Below, piece after piece: positions 56,146-64,000 of a stretch of DNA of 64,000 bases (positions are counted from its first letter, which is position 1; each line of letters starts with the position of its first letter). A model generated the notes under the pieces. The model was not told where the DNA came from and did no database searches. It saw only the letters and a program-made list of their open reading frames with translations. The position numbers were made by a program, and so were the translations under genes. Source of the DNA: Psychrobacter sp. APC 3281 (GTDB lineage Bacteria > Pseudomonadota > Gammaproteobacteria > Pseudomonadales > Moraxellaceae); assembly GCF_030407815.1 (NCBI RefSeq), contig NZ_JASDCS010000008.1, positions 62,001-126,000 on the forward strand. Direction: 5' to 3'.

Positions 56146-57312
56146 ATGACAGTAAAGCGTGTAAAAAATCAGCTGATACAGCTGGTAGTTGGTGTAAGTA
56201 TCTCGATGAGTGCAGTAGTGGCAAACGCAGCCATTCAACCACCTGAAATGGACAATACTGCCTATGTGTTGATGGACTATAACACTGGCGAAATTTTGGC
56301 TCAAAAGAACGCCAATGAGGCGCTGCCGCCAGCATCTCTGACTAAGATGATGACCAGTTATATCATTGAGCAACGCTTAGCATCAGGCGACCTGAAAGAA
56401 GATGAACAGGTATTGATGAGTCCAAACGCATGGTGCCGTGGTAGCAGCAGCCAATCTTGTATGTATGTGCCTGTGAACAAAACCGCCAGCGTCATCGATA
56501 TGCTACGCGGTATTATCATTCAATCAGGTAATGATGCGTCAAAAGCCATGGCTGAACATATTGCTGGTAGCGAAGCCTCGTTTGCAATATTGATGAACGA
56601 ACAAGCGCAAAAGATTGGCATGGAGAACTCTAACTTTGTCAATGCTACGGGTATGCCTGATGAAGGTCATTTAGCATCTGCTTTGGATTTGTCTAAACTT
56701 GCGCGCGCTATTATCAAAAACAGCGGCGACTACTATAGTATCTACGCAGAAAAAGAGTTTACTTATAACGGTATTACCCAAGGTAACCGTAATGCTCTGC
56801 TGATTACTGACCCAACTGTTGATGGCTTAAAAACTGGCCACACTGATGCAGCAGGCTACTGCTTGGTTGCATCAAGCAACCGTGAAGGCATGCGTCTAAT
56901 CTCTGTCATTATGGGTACCAAGAGCCAACAGGCTCGCGCTGATCAGTCACGCGAACTACTTAACTGGGGTTTCGGTCACTTTACAACGGTTACCAAGGCG
57001 CCTGCTGGGCAGTTCGTTAGTAAGCTTCCAGTATGGTTTGGAGAAGCTGACGAGGTAGAGCTTGCAACTGGCGACAACTTGCAAATCCTAACCAGTAAAA
57101 CCCAGAAAAACAAAATTACCACAGTGGTCGACATTCCTGAGAGCTTAGAAGCACCGATCAAAAAAGGTCAGGAAGTTGGTAAAATGATGGCTGTCATTGA
57201 TGGTAAAGCGGTAGCCTCAGTTCCTATCATTGCAACCAACGATATCGAACAGTCAGGCTTTATGAGCCGTACTTGGGAACATATCGTACGCTGGGTAAAG
57301 AATCTTCTCTAA
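56146..57312 (+). CDS. dacC: D-alanyl-D-alanine carboxypeptidase (PBP5/6 type)
   Basis: Low-molecular-weight penicillin-binding protein that trims the terminal D-Ala of peptidoglycan pentapeptides. A signal peptide ends near VANAAI (residue ~29). The three active-site motifs are SLTK (64-67), SGN (127-129) and KTG (229-231). A C-terminal beta domain is followed by an amphipathic anchor (RTWEHIVRWVKNLL). The 388-residue length is typical. It ends at a strong terminator. Confidence 0.95.
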   Translation: MTVKRVKNQLIQLVVGVSISMSAVVANAAIQPPEMDNTAYVLMDYNTGEILAQKNANEALPPASLTKMMTSYIIEQRLASGDLKEDEQVLMSPNAWCRGSSSQSCMYVPVNKTASVIDMLRGIIIQSGNDASKAMAEHIAGSEASFAILMNEQAQKIGMENSNFVNATGMPDEGHLASALDLSKLARAIIKNSGDYYSIYAEKEFTYNGITQGNRNALLITDPTVDGLKTGHTDAAGYCLVASSNREGMRLISVIMGTKSQQARADQSRELLNWGFGHFTTVTKAPAGQFVSKLPVWFGEADEVELATGDNLQILTSKTQKNKITTVVDIPESLEAPIKKGQEVGKMMAVIDGKAVASVPIIATNDIEQSGFMSRTWEHIVRWVKNLL

Positions 57313-57350
57313 GAGAAACCTTTAAAAAGCAATTCTAGCTAAAACTGTTT

Positions 57351-57386
57351 AAAAAAAAGACGCCTTAAAATGGGCGTCTTTTTTTA
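57351..57386. terminator. Bidirectional terminator between dacC and the hybrid kinase gene
   Basis: Stem agacgcc / ggcgtct (57358-57364 and 57373-57379) with an 8-nt loop, A8 on one side and T7 on the other. The genes converge here, so it can serve both. Confidence 0.88.
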
Positions 57387-57490
57387 TACCTACTGTAATT
57401 TAAAAATGCTTTGATACTGAAAAGTCGAAAAATGCTACCTAATAAAATAAACCTAACTAGGAACACGGATTTAGTAAGACAGTACTACGT

Positions 57491-59455
57491 CTAAACCAAC
57501 CATTGTTTTAATAGGTCGCTTAACGCTTTGTCCTTATAAGTAGCAATATGACAATAGTCAATGCCAGCTGCTTTTAAACCATACTCAAAACTGCCTACAT
57601 AGCGCGCCCGATGCTGCGGATACCAATATACCAATAACGCACGATGCTCGCTCTTACTACCCTCATCGCTTTCATACTGACGGATACGTTTGGCTAGCAT
57701 CGCAGCTTTTTCTGGGAAAACATCTTCACCAAACATCACCATGTCAATTTTCTGCTTACGCATCTCGTCTATGACAAGTTGGTTACCTTGGCGACAAATA
57801 ATCGTAGCTCCTAGGTATTCCAGTTCCTCTAACAAGGAGCCTGTCTCATGATAGTAATAATAAATAATCGTTAGGCCAGACAATAAGCGCTGCTGTTTTG
57901 ATTGCTGTTGATTGGGCATCGCTATGGTCAACGTAAACTGCGTACCTACGCCAAGCACACTATCAACATCTATAGTAGCACCCATAAGCTGCGCCATTTG
58001 CTTAACTATCGGTAAGCCAACCCCTGAGCCTTCATACTGGCGAGTTTGCGACGAATCCACCTGAAAGAAGGGGTTAAATATATCGTCTAGGTGCTCATTA
58101 TCGATACCAATACCCGTATCTTTCACGCTAATCTGCCAGCGATTACTCTTATTAAAATGTGTCAGTTGCGACGTAATCGTAACTTTTCCGACAGGTGTAA
58201 ACTTAATCGCATTGTTGAGCAGTATCGATAGTATCTGATGTATTTTTTCTGAATCACCGTATAGGCTATAGTCTATATGATGAATATTACTGATCAGCTC
58301 TAATCCTTTCTGCGTGGCCGTATTTTCAAACTTAGATAATAGATCAGCGATTAGCTGTAATGGGTTAAACTCATTTTTATGAATTCTTATCTGGCCTTTT
58401 TGAATCTGGTTCAGCTGTATAATATGATCTAATGACAATACCAATTTATCACTACCACTACTGATAATCTCTACCGCGTCTTTTTGCTCTCTGTTTAGCG
58501 CCTCATGATCCAATAGTTGTAAACCACCTACAATTGCATTCAATGACGTTTTTAATTCATGAGAAATCATGCTTTGAAAATTATGCAACTGCACATCAAG
58601 TGACATATCTTTATTGTGCAATTGCTGTTCAAAGGCCGCAAGGGTTTCATAACCTTGCCTCGCTTCTTGTAAACGATTAAATAACACAATTAATGCTTTT
58701 TTGATTTGGGTCAGTTCTTGGAAATTGAATTGTTGCGGGATGACTGGCAGTTGCTCTAGATTTGCGTTGTTCATGACAATGGCACAAACATCGGTCAATG
58801 TTTCGATATCTCTGACTGGCCAATTAAGCTTCCTAAAAATGTATAAGGCAAACATAACAATCAGTACCACTGTTGTTAGCCATAACCACAGGATATTTTG
58901 GAACCAATGTAAACGTAGCAACTCTACGTCCATCGTAATATTAATATAACCAATCAATGTGCTATTTTCGGTAACTGTATCAGTCGCCTCATCTGGCGCT
59001 GACGATTCGCTCATAATGTTTGATAAAGTCAATGCTAACTGTTGATTGGAATCGGACTTATTGGACGCGATACTACTGGCATCAAGGTCTTTACTAATCA
59101 CTGGATAGTTGAAACTGACCGTATGCGCAAATAAAGCATTTTTCCAATCAGCAAGCGACTGGTCTATATCTTCAATTGGCTCAGAGGTGGAATAAAAAAC
59201 AATACTTTGAATAGTCGGCTCATTTTCTAACAAGATATTAACTTGCTCAGCCACAACATCTGCCCCATCTGCAGTCGATGCGCTAGTCGTTAGTAGCGAT
59301 GCCAACTGTTGAATATGCTGTTCTTTTTCTTGATAGTGATGCACTAAACCATAAAGAAAAGGCAATAAAAAACCTGCCAGCACTGCCAATACGACAGCTT
59401 GTATGACAGAACGCCAGATAAGTACGGGGATGGTTTGAAACGAACGGTTGTTCAT
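57491..59455 (-). CDS. Membrane hybrid sensor kinase with degenerate receiver
   Basis: A 654-residue kinase with two membrane helices (about 13-38 and 186-207) around a periplasmic sensor of about 145 residues. A HAMP-like segment and coil lead to the H-box SMISHELKTSLNAIVGG with His299. The ATPase part has ILLNNAIKFTP, VKDTGIGID and GSGVGLPIVKQM. From about residue 525 a receiver-like domain follows, but the phospho-acceptor strand reads IDMVMFGEDVFP where an active domain has an Asp near VLMD-xxMP, and the N-terminal acidic pair is replaced by LTIIYYYYHE. No partner regulator gene is adjacent. The signal is unknown. Confidence 0.85.
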   Translation of the reverse strand: MNNRSFQTIPVLIWRSVIQAVVLAVLAGFLLPFLYGLVHHYQEKEQHIQQLASLLTTSASTADGADVVAEQVNILLENEPTIQSIVFYSTSEPIEDIDQSLADWKNALFAHTVSFNYPVISKDLDASSIASNKSDSNQQLALTLSNIMSESSAPDEATDTVTENSTLIGYINITMDVELLRLHWFQNILWLWLTTVVLIVMFALYIFRKLNWPVRDIETLTDVCAIVMNNANLEQLPVIPQQFNFQELTQIKKALIVLFNRLQEARQGYETLAAFEQQLHNKDMSLDVQLHNFQSMISHELKTSLNAIVGGLQLLDHEALNREQKDAVEIISSGSDKLVLSLDHIIQLNQIQKGQIRIHKNEFNPLQLIADLLSKFENTATQKGLELISNIHHIDYSLYGDSEKIHQILSILLNNAIKFTPVGKVTITSQLTHFNKSNRWQISVKDTGIGIDNEHLDDIFNPFFQVDSSQTRQYEGSGVGLPIVKQMAQLMGATIDVDSVLGVGTQFTLTIAMPNQQQSKQQRLLSGLTIIYYYYHETGSLLEELEYLGATIICRQGNQLVIDEMRKQKIDMVMFGEDVFPEKAAMLAKRIRQYESDEGSKSEHRALLVYWYPQHRARYVGSFEYGLKAAGIDYCHIATYKDKALSDLLKQWLV

Positions 59456-59585
59456 ATCACTCTACTGAGTCGCGTGCAGCTTTCATTTATAGTACAGGTA
59501 TTTTAAAGATGTGATAAGTAAAACATTTGAGTATTTTTGAAACATTGAGACAGCTATTTATAGGCCCAAACTATAGCGTATGAAT

Positions 59586-59622
59586 AGAAAAATGTCATCG
59601 CGCTATCGAACACGATGACATT
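59586..59622 (-). terminator. Rho-independent terminator after der
   Basis: Perfect 10-bp stem (aatgtcatcg / cgatgacatt, 59591-59600 and 59613-59622) with a 12-nt loop, followed by TTTTT on the minus strand. It lies about 40 nt past the der stop. Confidence 0.82.
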
Positions 59623-59661
59623 AATCATAAAGCTAAAGATATAAAGCTTAAAATACGAGGA

Positions 59662-61083
59662 TTAACGAGGCTTTTTATCTTTGGTAGTAAATTTCTGTGA
59701 TCTATTACGCTCACGTTGACGCAATTGCTGAGCTTTTGCCTTAGTCGGCGTGTCGCTCTTATTCGCATATGGATTGTCGTTTTGCTTCAAGATAACGTTA
59801 AGCGGTGTGCCTTCTAGCTTAAACACTTGACGGAATTGGTTCTCTAGATAACGTTGATAGCTCTTGGGAAGCGCACTGGTTTGGTTACCATGAATAACAA
59901 TAACGGGTGGATTGTGACCACCAATATGCGCATAACGTAACTTGATACGACGACCAGCAACGGTTGGTGGCGGATTGGCCGTCACAGCATCTTGCAAAAT
60001 CTGGGTCAAACGGTTGGTTGATACTTCAAACATCGAAGATTTATACGCACGTAAAATAGACGGATATAAATTACCGACACCTGTACCATGCAGTGCTGAA
60101 ATCAAATGTATTTTTACATAAGGAATAAAGCTAAAACGGCGATCCATTTCAAGCTTGATATAGTCTCTTTGATCTTGCGTTAGACCATCCCACTTGTTAA
60201 TCGCAACGACTAACGCTCGTCCAGCGTCAAGCGCATAACCAATCATATGCAAATCTTGATCCACGATACCTTCGTGAGCATCAATAACAATCACGGTTAC
60301 GTTAGAATCTTCAATCGCTTGCAAGGTCTTGATGACAGAGAATTTTTCTACTTTTTCATCGATTTTACCACGGCGACGTACACCCGCAGTGTCGATCAAG
60401 ACATAGTCTCTGCCTTCACGCTGATAAGGAATATAAATACTATCACGCGTTGTGCCTGGCATATCAAATACCACTACTCGGTCTTCACCAAGCAGGCGGT
60501 TTACGAGCGTCGATTTACCCACGTTTGGACGACCGATAATGGCAAGCTTTAAGCCTCTTGGCTCTAATATGTTTTCTTGCTCAGGCATATCAGCCGTTAG
60601 CACTTCAAGCAAATTGCCTACACCGCGACCATGACTGGCTGCCATCGGATATGGCTCACCCAAGCCTAGTGCATAAAACTCGGCAGGCGCTGCATCATGT
60701 ACGCCGTCGACTTTATTGGCAACAACATAGACCGGCTTGCCTAATGTATGCAAAAACTTACCAATTTCAGCATCAGCGCCAATCATACCGGCACGAGCGT
60801 CAACGACGAATACGATGATATCTGCTTCATGGATTGCTGTATGCGACTGCTCAGACATATAGTCATCAATATTACCGCTACCGTCATCAGCTTCACCGAT
60901 ACCACCCGTATCTACAACGATAAAAGATTTGTCTTCATAAGTTGCATCACCGTACTGACGGTCACGAGTCAATCCTGAAAGGTCAGCGACCAATGCCTGC
61001 CGACTTTTTGTGAACTGATTAAATAAGGTGGATTTACCGACGTTTGGACGACCAATTAAGGCGACCACAGGCTTGATACTCAT
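59662..61083 (-). CDS. der: Ribosome assembly GTPase Der (EngA)
   Basis: Double-GTPase essential for 50S subunit maturation. Two full G domains are visible, each with [10 protein letters not shown] (near residues 11 and 185), DTGGIG and DTAGVRRRG switch II motifs, and NKVDG / NKWDG. A KH-like C-terminal domain follows ([28 protein letters not shown]). The basic Lys/Arg tail is typical. Length 473 residues. It follows bamB in the conserved hisS-yfgM-bamB-der order, after a 393-base gap. Confidence 0.97.
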   Translation of the reverse strand: MSIKPVVALIGRPNVGKSTLFNQFTKSRQALVADLSGLTRDRQYGDATYEDKSFIVVDTGGIGEADDGSGNIDDYMSEQSHTAIHEADIIVFVVDARAGMIGADAEIGKFLHTLGKPVYVVANKVDGVHDAAPAEFYALGLGEPYPMAASHGRGVGNLLEVLTADMPEQENILEPRGLKLAIIGRPNVGKSTLVNRLLGEDRVVVFDMPGTTRDSIYIPYQREGRDYVLIDTAGVRRRGKIDEKVEKFSVIKTLQAIEDSNVTVIVIDAHEGIVDQDLHMIGYALDAGRALVVAINKWDGLTQDQRDYIKLEMDRRFSFIPYVKIHLISALHGTGVGNLYPSILRAYKSSMFEVSTNRLTQILQDAVTANPPPTVAGRRIKLRYAHIGGHNPPVIVIHGNQTSALPKSYQRYLENQFRQVFKLEGTPLNVILKQNDNPYANKSDTPTKAKAQQLRQRERNRSQKFTTKDKKPR

Positions 61084-61476
61084 GGGTTACTCTCAGTGAA
61101 AGGCACAATGACGGGCAGTACAGTTATTCTTATAACCAGTGACATAACAATAGTAATAGATATGCTGCAATTGACCGTGAATTAAAATGAATGATAGAAC
61201 AATAGCAAAAATAATAGATGGCTATTTTACGATTAAAAATAGTATATAGGATGGCTTCATTATACCTATTATACATAAATAAGTAGTATATATGGATAGC
61301 ACATCGGTCGCATAGAGTACGCGAAAGCCTGTGTTTAAACAAGCAATTTACACAAGGCACTAAACGCTGACTAAGCAGCGTTTGTGTTTTATAAATGATA
61401 ATCAAGAATAGGTTTAAGGGCTATAGTGAAATATTACACTTCATTAATCACCGATAATCACTTATCTATATAGTTA
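61084..61476. other. 393-base gap between bamB and der with paired hairpins
   Basis: Two adjacent hairpins at about 61336-61383: gcctgtgt paired with acacaaggc (one bulge), then aaacgct paired with agcgttt with an 8-nt loop. Neither has a T-run in the operon direction. A minus-strand open stretch of about 90 codons spans the gap but has no ribosome site or protein-like composition, so I do not call it. Confidence 0.5.
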
Positions 61477-62685
61477 TTAGCGCACTAATTGCCAGATAGC
61501 AACTTGTCCTGACGTACTTTGAGTCATTAAACGGCTACCTTGTACTTGCAAGTTGGTCAATGCACCTTTTGTCTCTACACGACTAACGATGCTACCCGTA
61601 GCAGGGTCAAATAAATGTACTACGCCATCGAAATCACCAATGGCGATATAGTTGCCAATCATCACAGGATTGGTAAGATCACGATAAGCCAATTCATCAC
61701 TTTCCCATAGTGTCTCGCCACTGTTGCGATCATAAGCAACTACTTTGCCATCTAGACTGGTAGCGATGACTTGCTGAGTATTTACCGCCAATGATTTGAG
61801 ACTCGCAATTTCATTGACGAACATTACCTGACGCGAGGCCAAATCAATACCTAATAGCTGACCACTATAGCTGATCGCAAACAACTGATTTTTATCTACG
61901 ATAGGTTTGCCATCGACATCGCTCATGCGCTCAACTTCACTACTACCAGTACCTACACCAACACGTCTTGACCATAGCGGAAGACCGTTATCGACAGTAA
62001 TTGCATGCAGGCGACCATCAGCTGTCGCCAAAAGTGCCGTCTCATTGTCTAATAAAGTTGGCGCAGCGCTACCGCGAACGCTGATAGCAGGTACTTGAGT
62101 TGCGAACTGCCATACTGACTGTCCAGTTTGCAGCGACAGACCGTGTAAGAAACCATCATTTGCTGATAATACCACACGGTTATTGGTAATCAGTGCTGGT
62201 GTCAAAACCGAACCTGATAACTGCTGCTGCCAACGCTTTGCACCAGTCGTGCTATCAAATGCCATGACCTTGCCACCACGAGTACTAACGATAGCTGTCT
62301 GACTCAATGCATCTACTGCAACACCGCCGGTGATTTGGTCGTCAACATTGATTGACCATACGCGCTCACCTGCACTATTAAACCCTGACAGTTCACCACC
62401 GCGTGATGCAGTAACGATTTGACCATTGGCATAGCCAACTTGCAAATCTAGCGGATCCTTTTTGCTGGCTTTTTTATTGCCAACATCGGTACTGAAAACA
62501 GGCTGTAGTACGCTAATCGGCTGAGCGATTTGTACCAATTTTACCGGATCATTAACCACAGGCTTAATACCGCGATTACATCCAATCACTGCCGTGCTCA
62601 TTACTGCCAGTACGGCCACATGCATGACTGTCTTTTTGATAGTCTTGGTGTTTAACATTTTGCTAGAGCGAATAGATTGAGTCAT
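61477..62685 (-). CDS. bamB: Outer-membrane assembly lipoprotein BamB
   Basis: A 402-residue eight-bladed beta-propeller lipoprotein that supports BamA. The signal peptide ends in TAVIGCNRG, a lipobox. Repeating propeller blades are visible, such as GGKVMAFDSTTGAKRWQQQL, GRLHAITVDNGLPLWSRRV and GKVVAYDRNSGETLWESD, with typical Trp-rich closing strands. It lies between yfgM and der. The start MTQSIRSSKMLNTKT may instead be at the internal Met10. Confidence 0.95.
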   Translation of the reverse strand: MTQSIRSSKMLNTKTIKKTVMHVAVLAVMSTAVIGCNRGIKPVVNDPVKLVQIAQPISVLQPVFSTDVGNKKASKKDPLDLQVGYANGQIVTASRGGELSGFNSAGERVWSINVDDQITGGVAVDALSQTAIVSTRGGKVMAFDSTTGAKRWQQQLSGSVLTPALITNNRVVLSANDGFLHGLSLQTGQSVWQFATQVPAISVRGSAAPTLLDNETALLATADGRLHAITVDNGLPLWSRRVGVGTGSSEVERMSDVDGKPIVDKNQLFAISYSGQLLGIDLASRQVMFVNEIASLKSLAVNTQQVIATSLDGKVVAYDRNSGETLWESDELAYRDLTNPVMIGNYIAIGDFDGVVHLFDPATGSIVSRVETKGALTNLQVQGSRLMTQSTSGQVAIWQLVR

Positions 62686-62831
62686 TGTATGTTCTCACTA
62701 CAGATAAATTATTATTAATTGGTAAATTGGCCAAGCGCAAATTAGTAATCATTAGGTTATATTAAAAAAGAGCTTTGGATGATTACCAACTCTCAATACT
62801 ATACTACTGACTTAATATCTAGCCTACTGAC

Positions 62832-63626
62832 TTACTGTCCTGCTTCGACAGCGACTTCATTCGAGGTATCCATCACTAGCGACGGCTCAGGAGCAGATGG
62901 CTCTTGAATAAGACTGGTTTGCTCAGCAATCGGCTCAGCCGTGATACCTAAGCTTTCCATCTTTAATGCCAATACTGCGCGCGTTTCTTGACGGCTACGT
63001 AATAGCTCCCACGCATTGCTATAAGATTTAATCGCTGAATCTTTATTGTCTTGCGCTAAGTAAATATCTCCTAGTAGCTCCTGCTGGCTTGCTTCAAACG
63101 AGCTTGGCATGTCATTGTTTGCTTCTGACAGTGCAGCATCTGTATCACCTGCGGCCAATAAAGTTTTTGCATAGCGTAAACGAGTAATCGCTTCTAGACC
63201 AGCATCACCCAAGTCGATGGCCAATGCTTTTTTGAATGTCTCAGTCGCTGCTGCAAAGTCATCATTGTCTACTTGCTGACGTGCCTTTATCATTAGCGCT
63301 TGCCATGCATAAACCGACTCACCATGCGTGCCGACCAAAGTATCAATATCTTTGTCTAGTTGGCTACGACTTTGGGTAAGTGCTTCTTGAGCCTCTGCTT
63401 CTAAATCTGGGTTTTGCGAGGCCAGTTTGACCTCTTCGTTTAGCTGCTGAATATCAGCATATTGATCGGCGGCGACGGTATCTACTCGCGCATGGTTGTT
63501 TTGCCAGTACGTCCAACCAAAATAGGCGGCCAGTGCTAACAAAATCGCAGTGACGATATAACTACCATATTGCTTTAGCGCTTGCATGGAGTTATCTGCA
63601 TTCGGCGAATTAGGTGTCAGAGCCAT
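62832..63626 (-). CDS. yfgM: YfgM-family TPR membrane protein
   Basis: A 264-residue protein with one N-terminal membrane helix (YIVTAILLALAAYFGWTYW, about 23-41) and a periplasmic TPR_21-type domain. E. coli YfgM is an ancillary factor of the Sec translocon that works with PpiD and periplasmic chaperones. The last 45 residues are acidic and Pro/Glu-rich, an extension relative to the usual ~206 residues. Its position between hisS and bamB is the conserved one. Confidence 0.9.
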   Translation of the reverse strand: MALTPNSPNADNSMQALKQYGSYIVTAILLALAAYFGWTYWQNNHARVDTVAADQYADIQQLNEEVKLASQNPDLEAEAQEALTQSRSQLDKDIDTLVGTHGESVYAWQALMIKARQQVDNDDFAAATETFKKALAIDLGDAGLEAITRLRYAKTLLAAGDTDAALSEANNDMPSSFEASQQELLGDIYLAQDNKDSAIKSYSNAWELLRSRQETRAVLALKMESLGITAEPIAEQTSLIQEPSAPEPSLVMDTSNEVAVEAGQ

Positions 63627-63696
63627 ATATATTTACCTGATAAAATTTACATTAAATTGCTAGTGCGACAAACAAAGCTGATTAGTTAAAAACTGA

Positions 63697-64000
63697 CTAG
63701 CGAAGAGAAAAGTTATCTTTATTTGATAGCCAATCTTGGGCGACCGTCTTTTGCTCACCTGTCTGCATGTCTTTAATACTAATCGTATTATCATCCAGCT
63801 CTTGCTGAGCGATGATGACTGTCAATGCCGCGCCTGACTTGTCCGCCTTCTTCATTTGCGCTTTTAGACTCGTGGCACTGGCCATCTTTACTCGTACATC
63901 TGGACGACTGCGACGCAAGTTCTGTGCATAGCTTATACCAGCACTATATACCTCAGGATGGGCCACAACGAATACATCACAAGCAGGTATATCAGCAATC
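63697..64000 (-). CDS. hisS: Histidyl-tRNA synthetase, C-terminal part
   Basis: Partial gene that runs out of the right edge; about 100 residues of the anticodon-binding domain are visible. The visible part reads [16 protein letters not shown] and [14 protein letters not shown], then [13 protein letters not shown] and [10 protein letters not shown] near the end. The order hisS-yfgM-bamB-der supports the call. The GTG at 63964-63966 is an internal Val codon. Confidence 0.9.
   Translation of the reverse strand, partial: IADIPACDVFVVAHPEVYSAGISYAQNLRRSRPDVRVKMASATSLKAQMKKADKSGAALTVIIAQQELDDNTISIKDMQTGEQKTVAQDWLSNKDNFSLR

Noticed and set aside
56021..56373. Minus-strand open frames over the start of dacC
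   Set aside because: They are antisense to dacC and its leader, and lack ribosome sites and family resemblance.
61130..61405. Minus-strand open frame of 91 codons between bamB and der
   Set aside because: Rich in Ile, Tyr, Cys and Leu from AT-rich non-coding DNA, with no ribosome site; the hairpins at 61330-61385 explain part of the open stretch.

Overview
The window looks like core chromosome of a gamma-proteobacterium of the family Moraxellaceae, most likely Psychrobacter. This rests on protein family resemblance, the AT-leaning composition, the frr-to-lpxA gene order and the style of the intergenic repeats; no database search was run. I see no prophage, integrase, complete insertion sequence, CRISPR array or rRNA operon. 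Almost all genes are recognisable housekeeping genes, mostly on the minus strand.

Layout. 1-1849: the 3' end of tgt, converging on a sodium-dependent (NSS/SNF) transporter. 2040-13906: one long minus-strand envelope/translation block, pyrH-frr-uppS-cdsA-dxr-rseP-bamA-lpxD-fabZ-lpxA, which makes isoprenoid and phospholipid precursors, the outer-membrane protein insertase and the first lipid A enzymes. The usual skp/ompH gene between bamA and lpxD is absent. 14028-19407: rimO, divergent from the ntrB-ntrC nitrogen two-component pair, then tRNA-Leu(UAG). 19465-24527: a small accessory-looking patch with a ribbon-helix-helix protein, a DJ-1/PfpI protein, a Hanks-type Ser/Thr kinase, a leftover copy of a kinase C-terminus, a DUF815 ATPase, RNase Z and a small membrane protein. 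24622-30835: a GST, two tandem paralogous RarD-like transporters each preceded by the same terminator hairpin, and gyrA. 31127-37596: a tiny secreted Cys-rich protein, a small membrane protein, cmoM, and a ferric-iron ABC transporter (fbpA-fbpB-fbpC) with a candidate Fur box. 37712-43385: rsmE-waaA, a Sel1-repeat membrane protein and cardiolipin synthase. 43558-43928: tRNA-Val(UAC) and tRNA-Asp(GUC). 44013-51150: a molybdenum-cofactor and molybdate-uptake cluster (moeA, moaA, moaB, mobA, moaC, moaD, moaE, modA, modB) without modC. 51421-57386: cell-wall genes mltB and an nlpD-like gene, surE, an exported unknown protein and dacC. 57491-64000: a hybrid sensor kinase with a receiver that has lost its phospho-acceptor, then der, bamB, yfgM and the 3' part of hisS.

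No completely new multi-gene system stands out. The least explained signals are non-coding: two MITE-like inverted-repeat elements (12301-12409 and 36167-36303); a 26-bp palindrome present twice between co-directional genes (19982-20007 and 44751-44776); a 17-bp tandem repeat ahead of moaE; a 49-bp inverted repeat ahead of dacC; and the duplicated hairpin-plus-transporter unit downstream of gyrA. The kinase remnant and the degenerate receiver are the most interesting protein-level observations.
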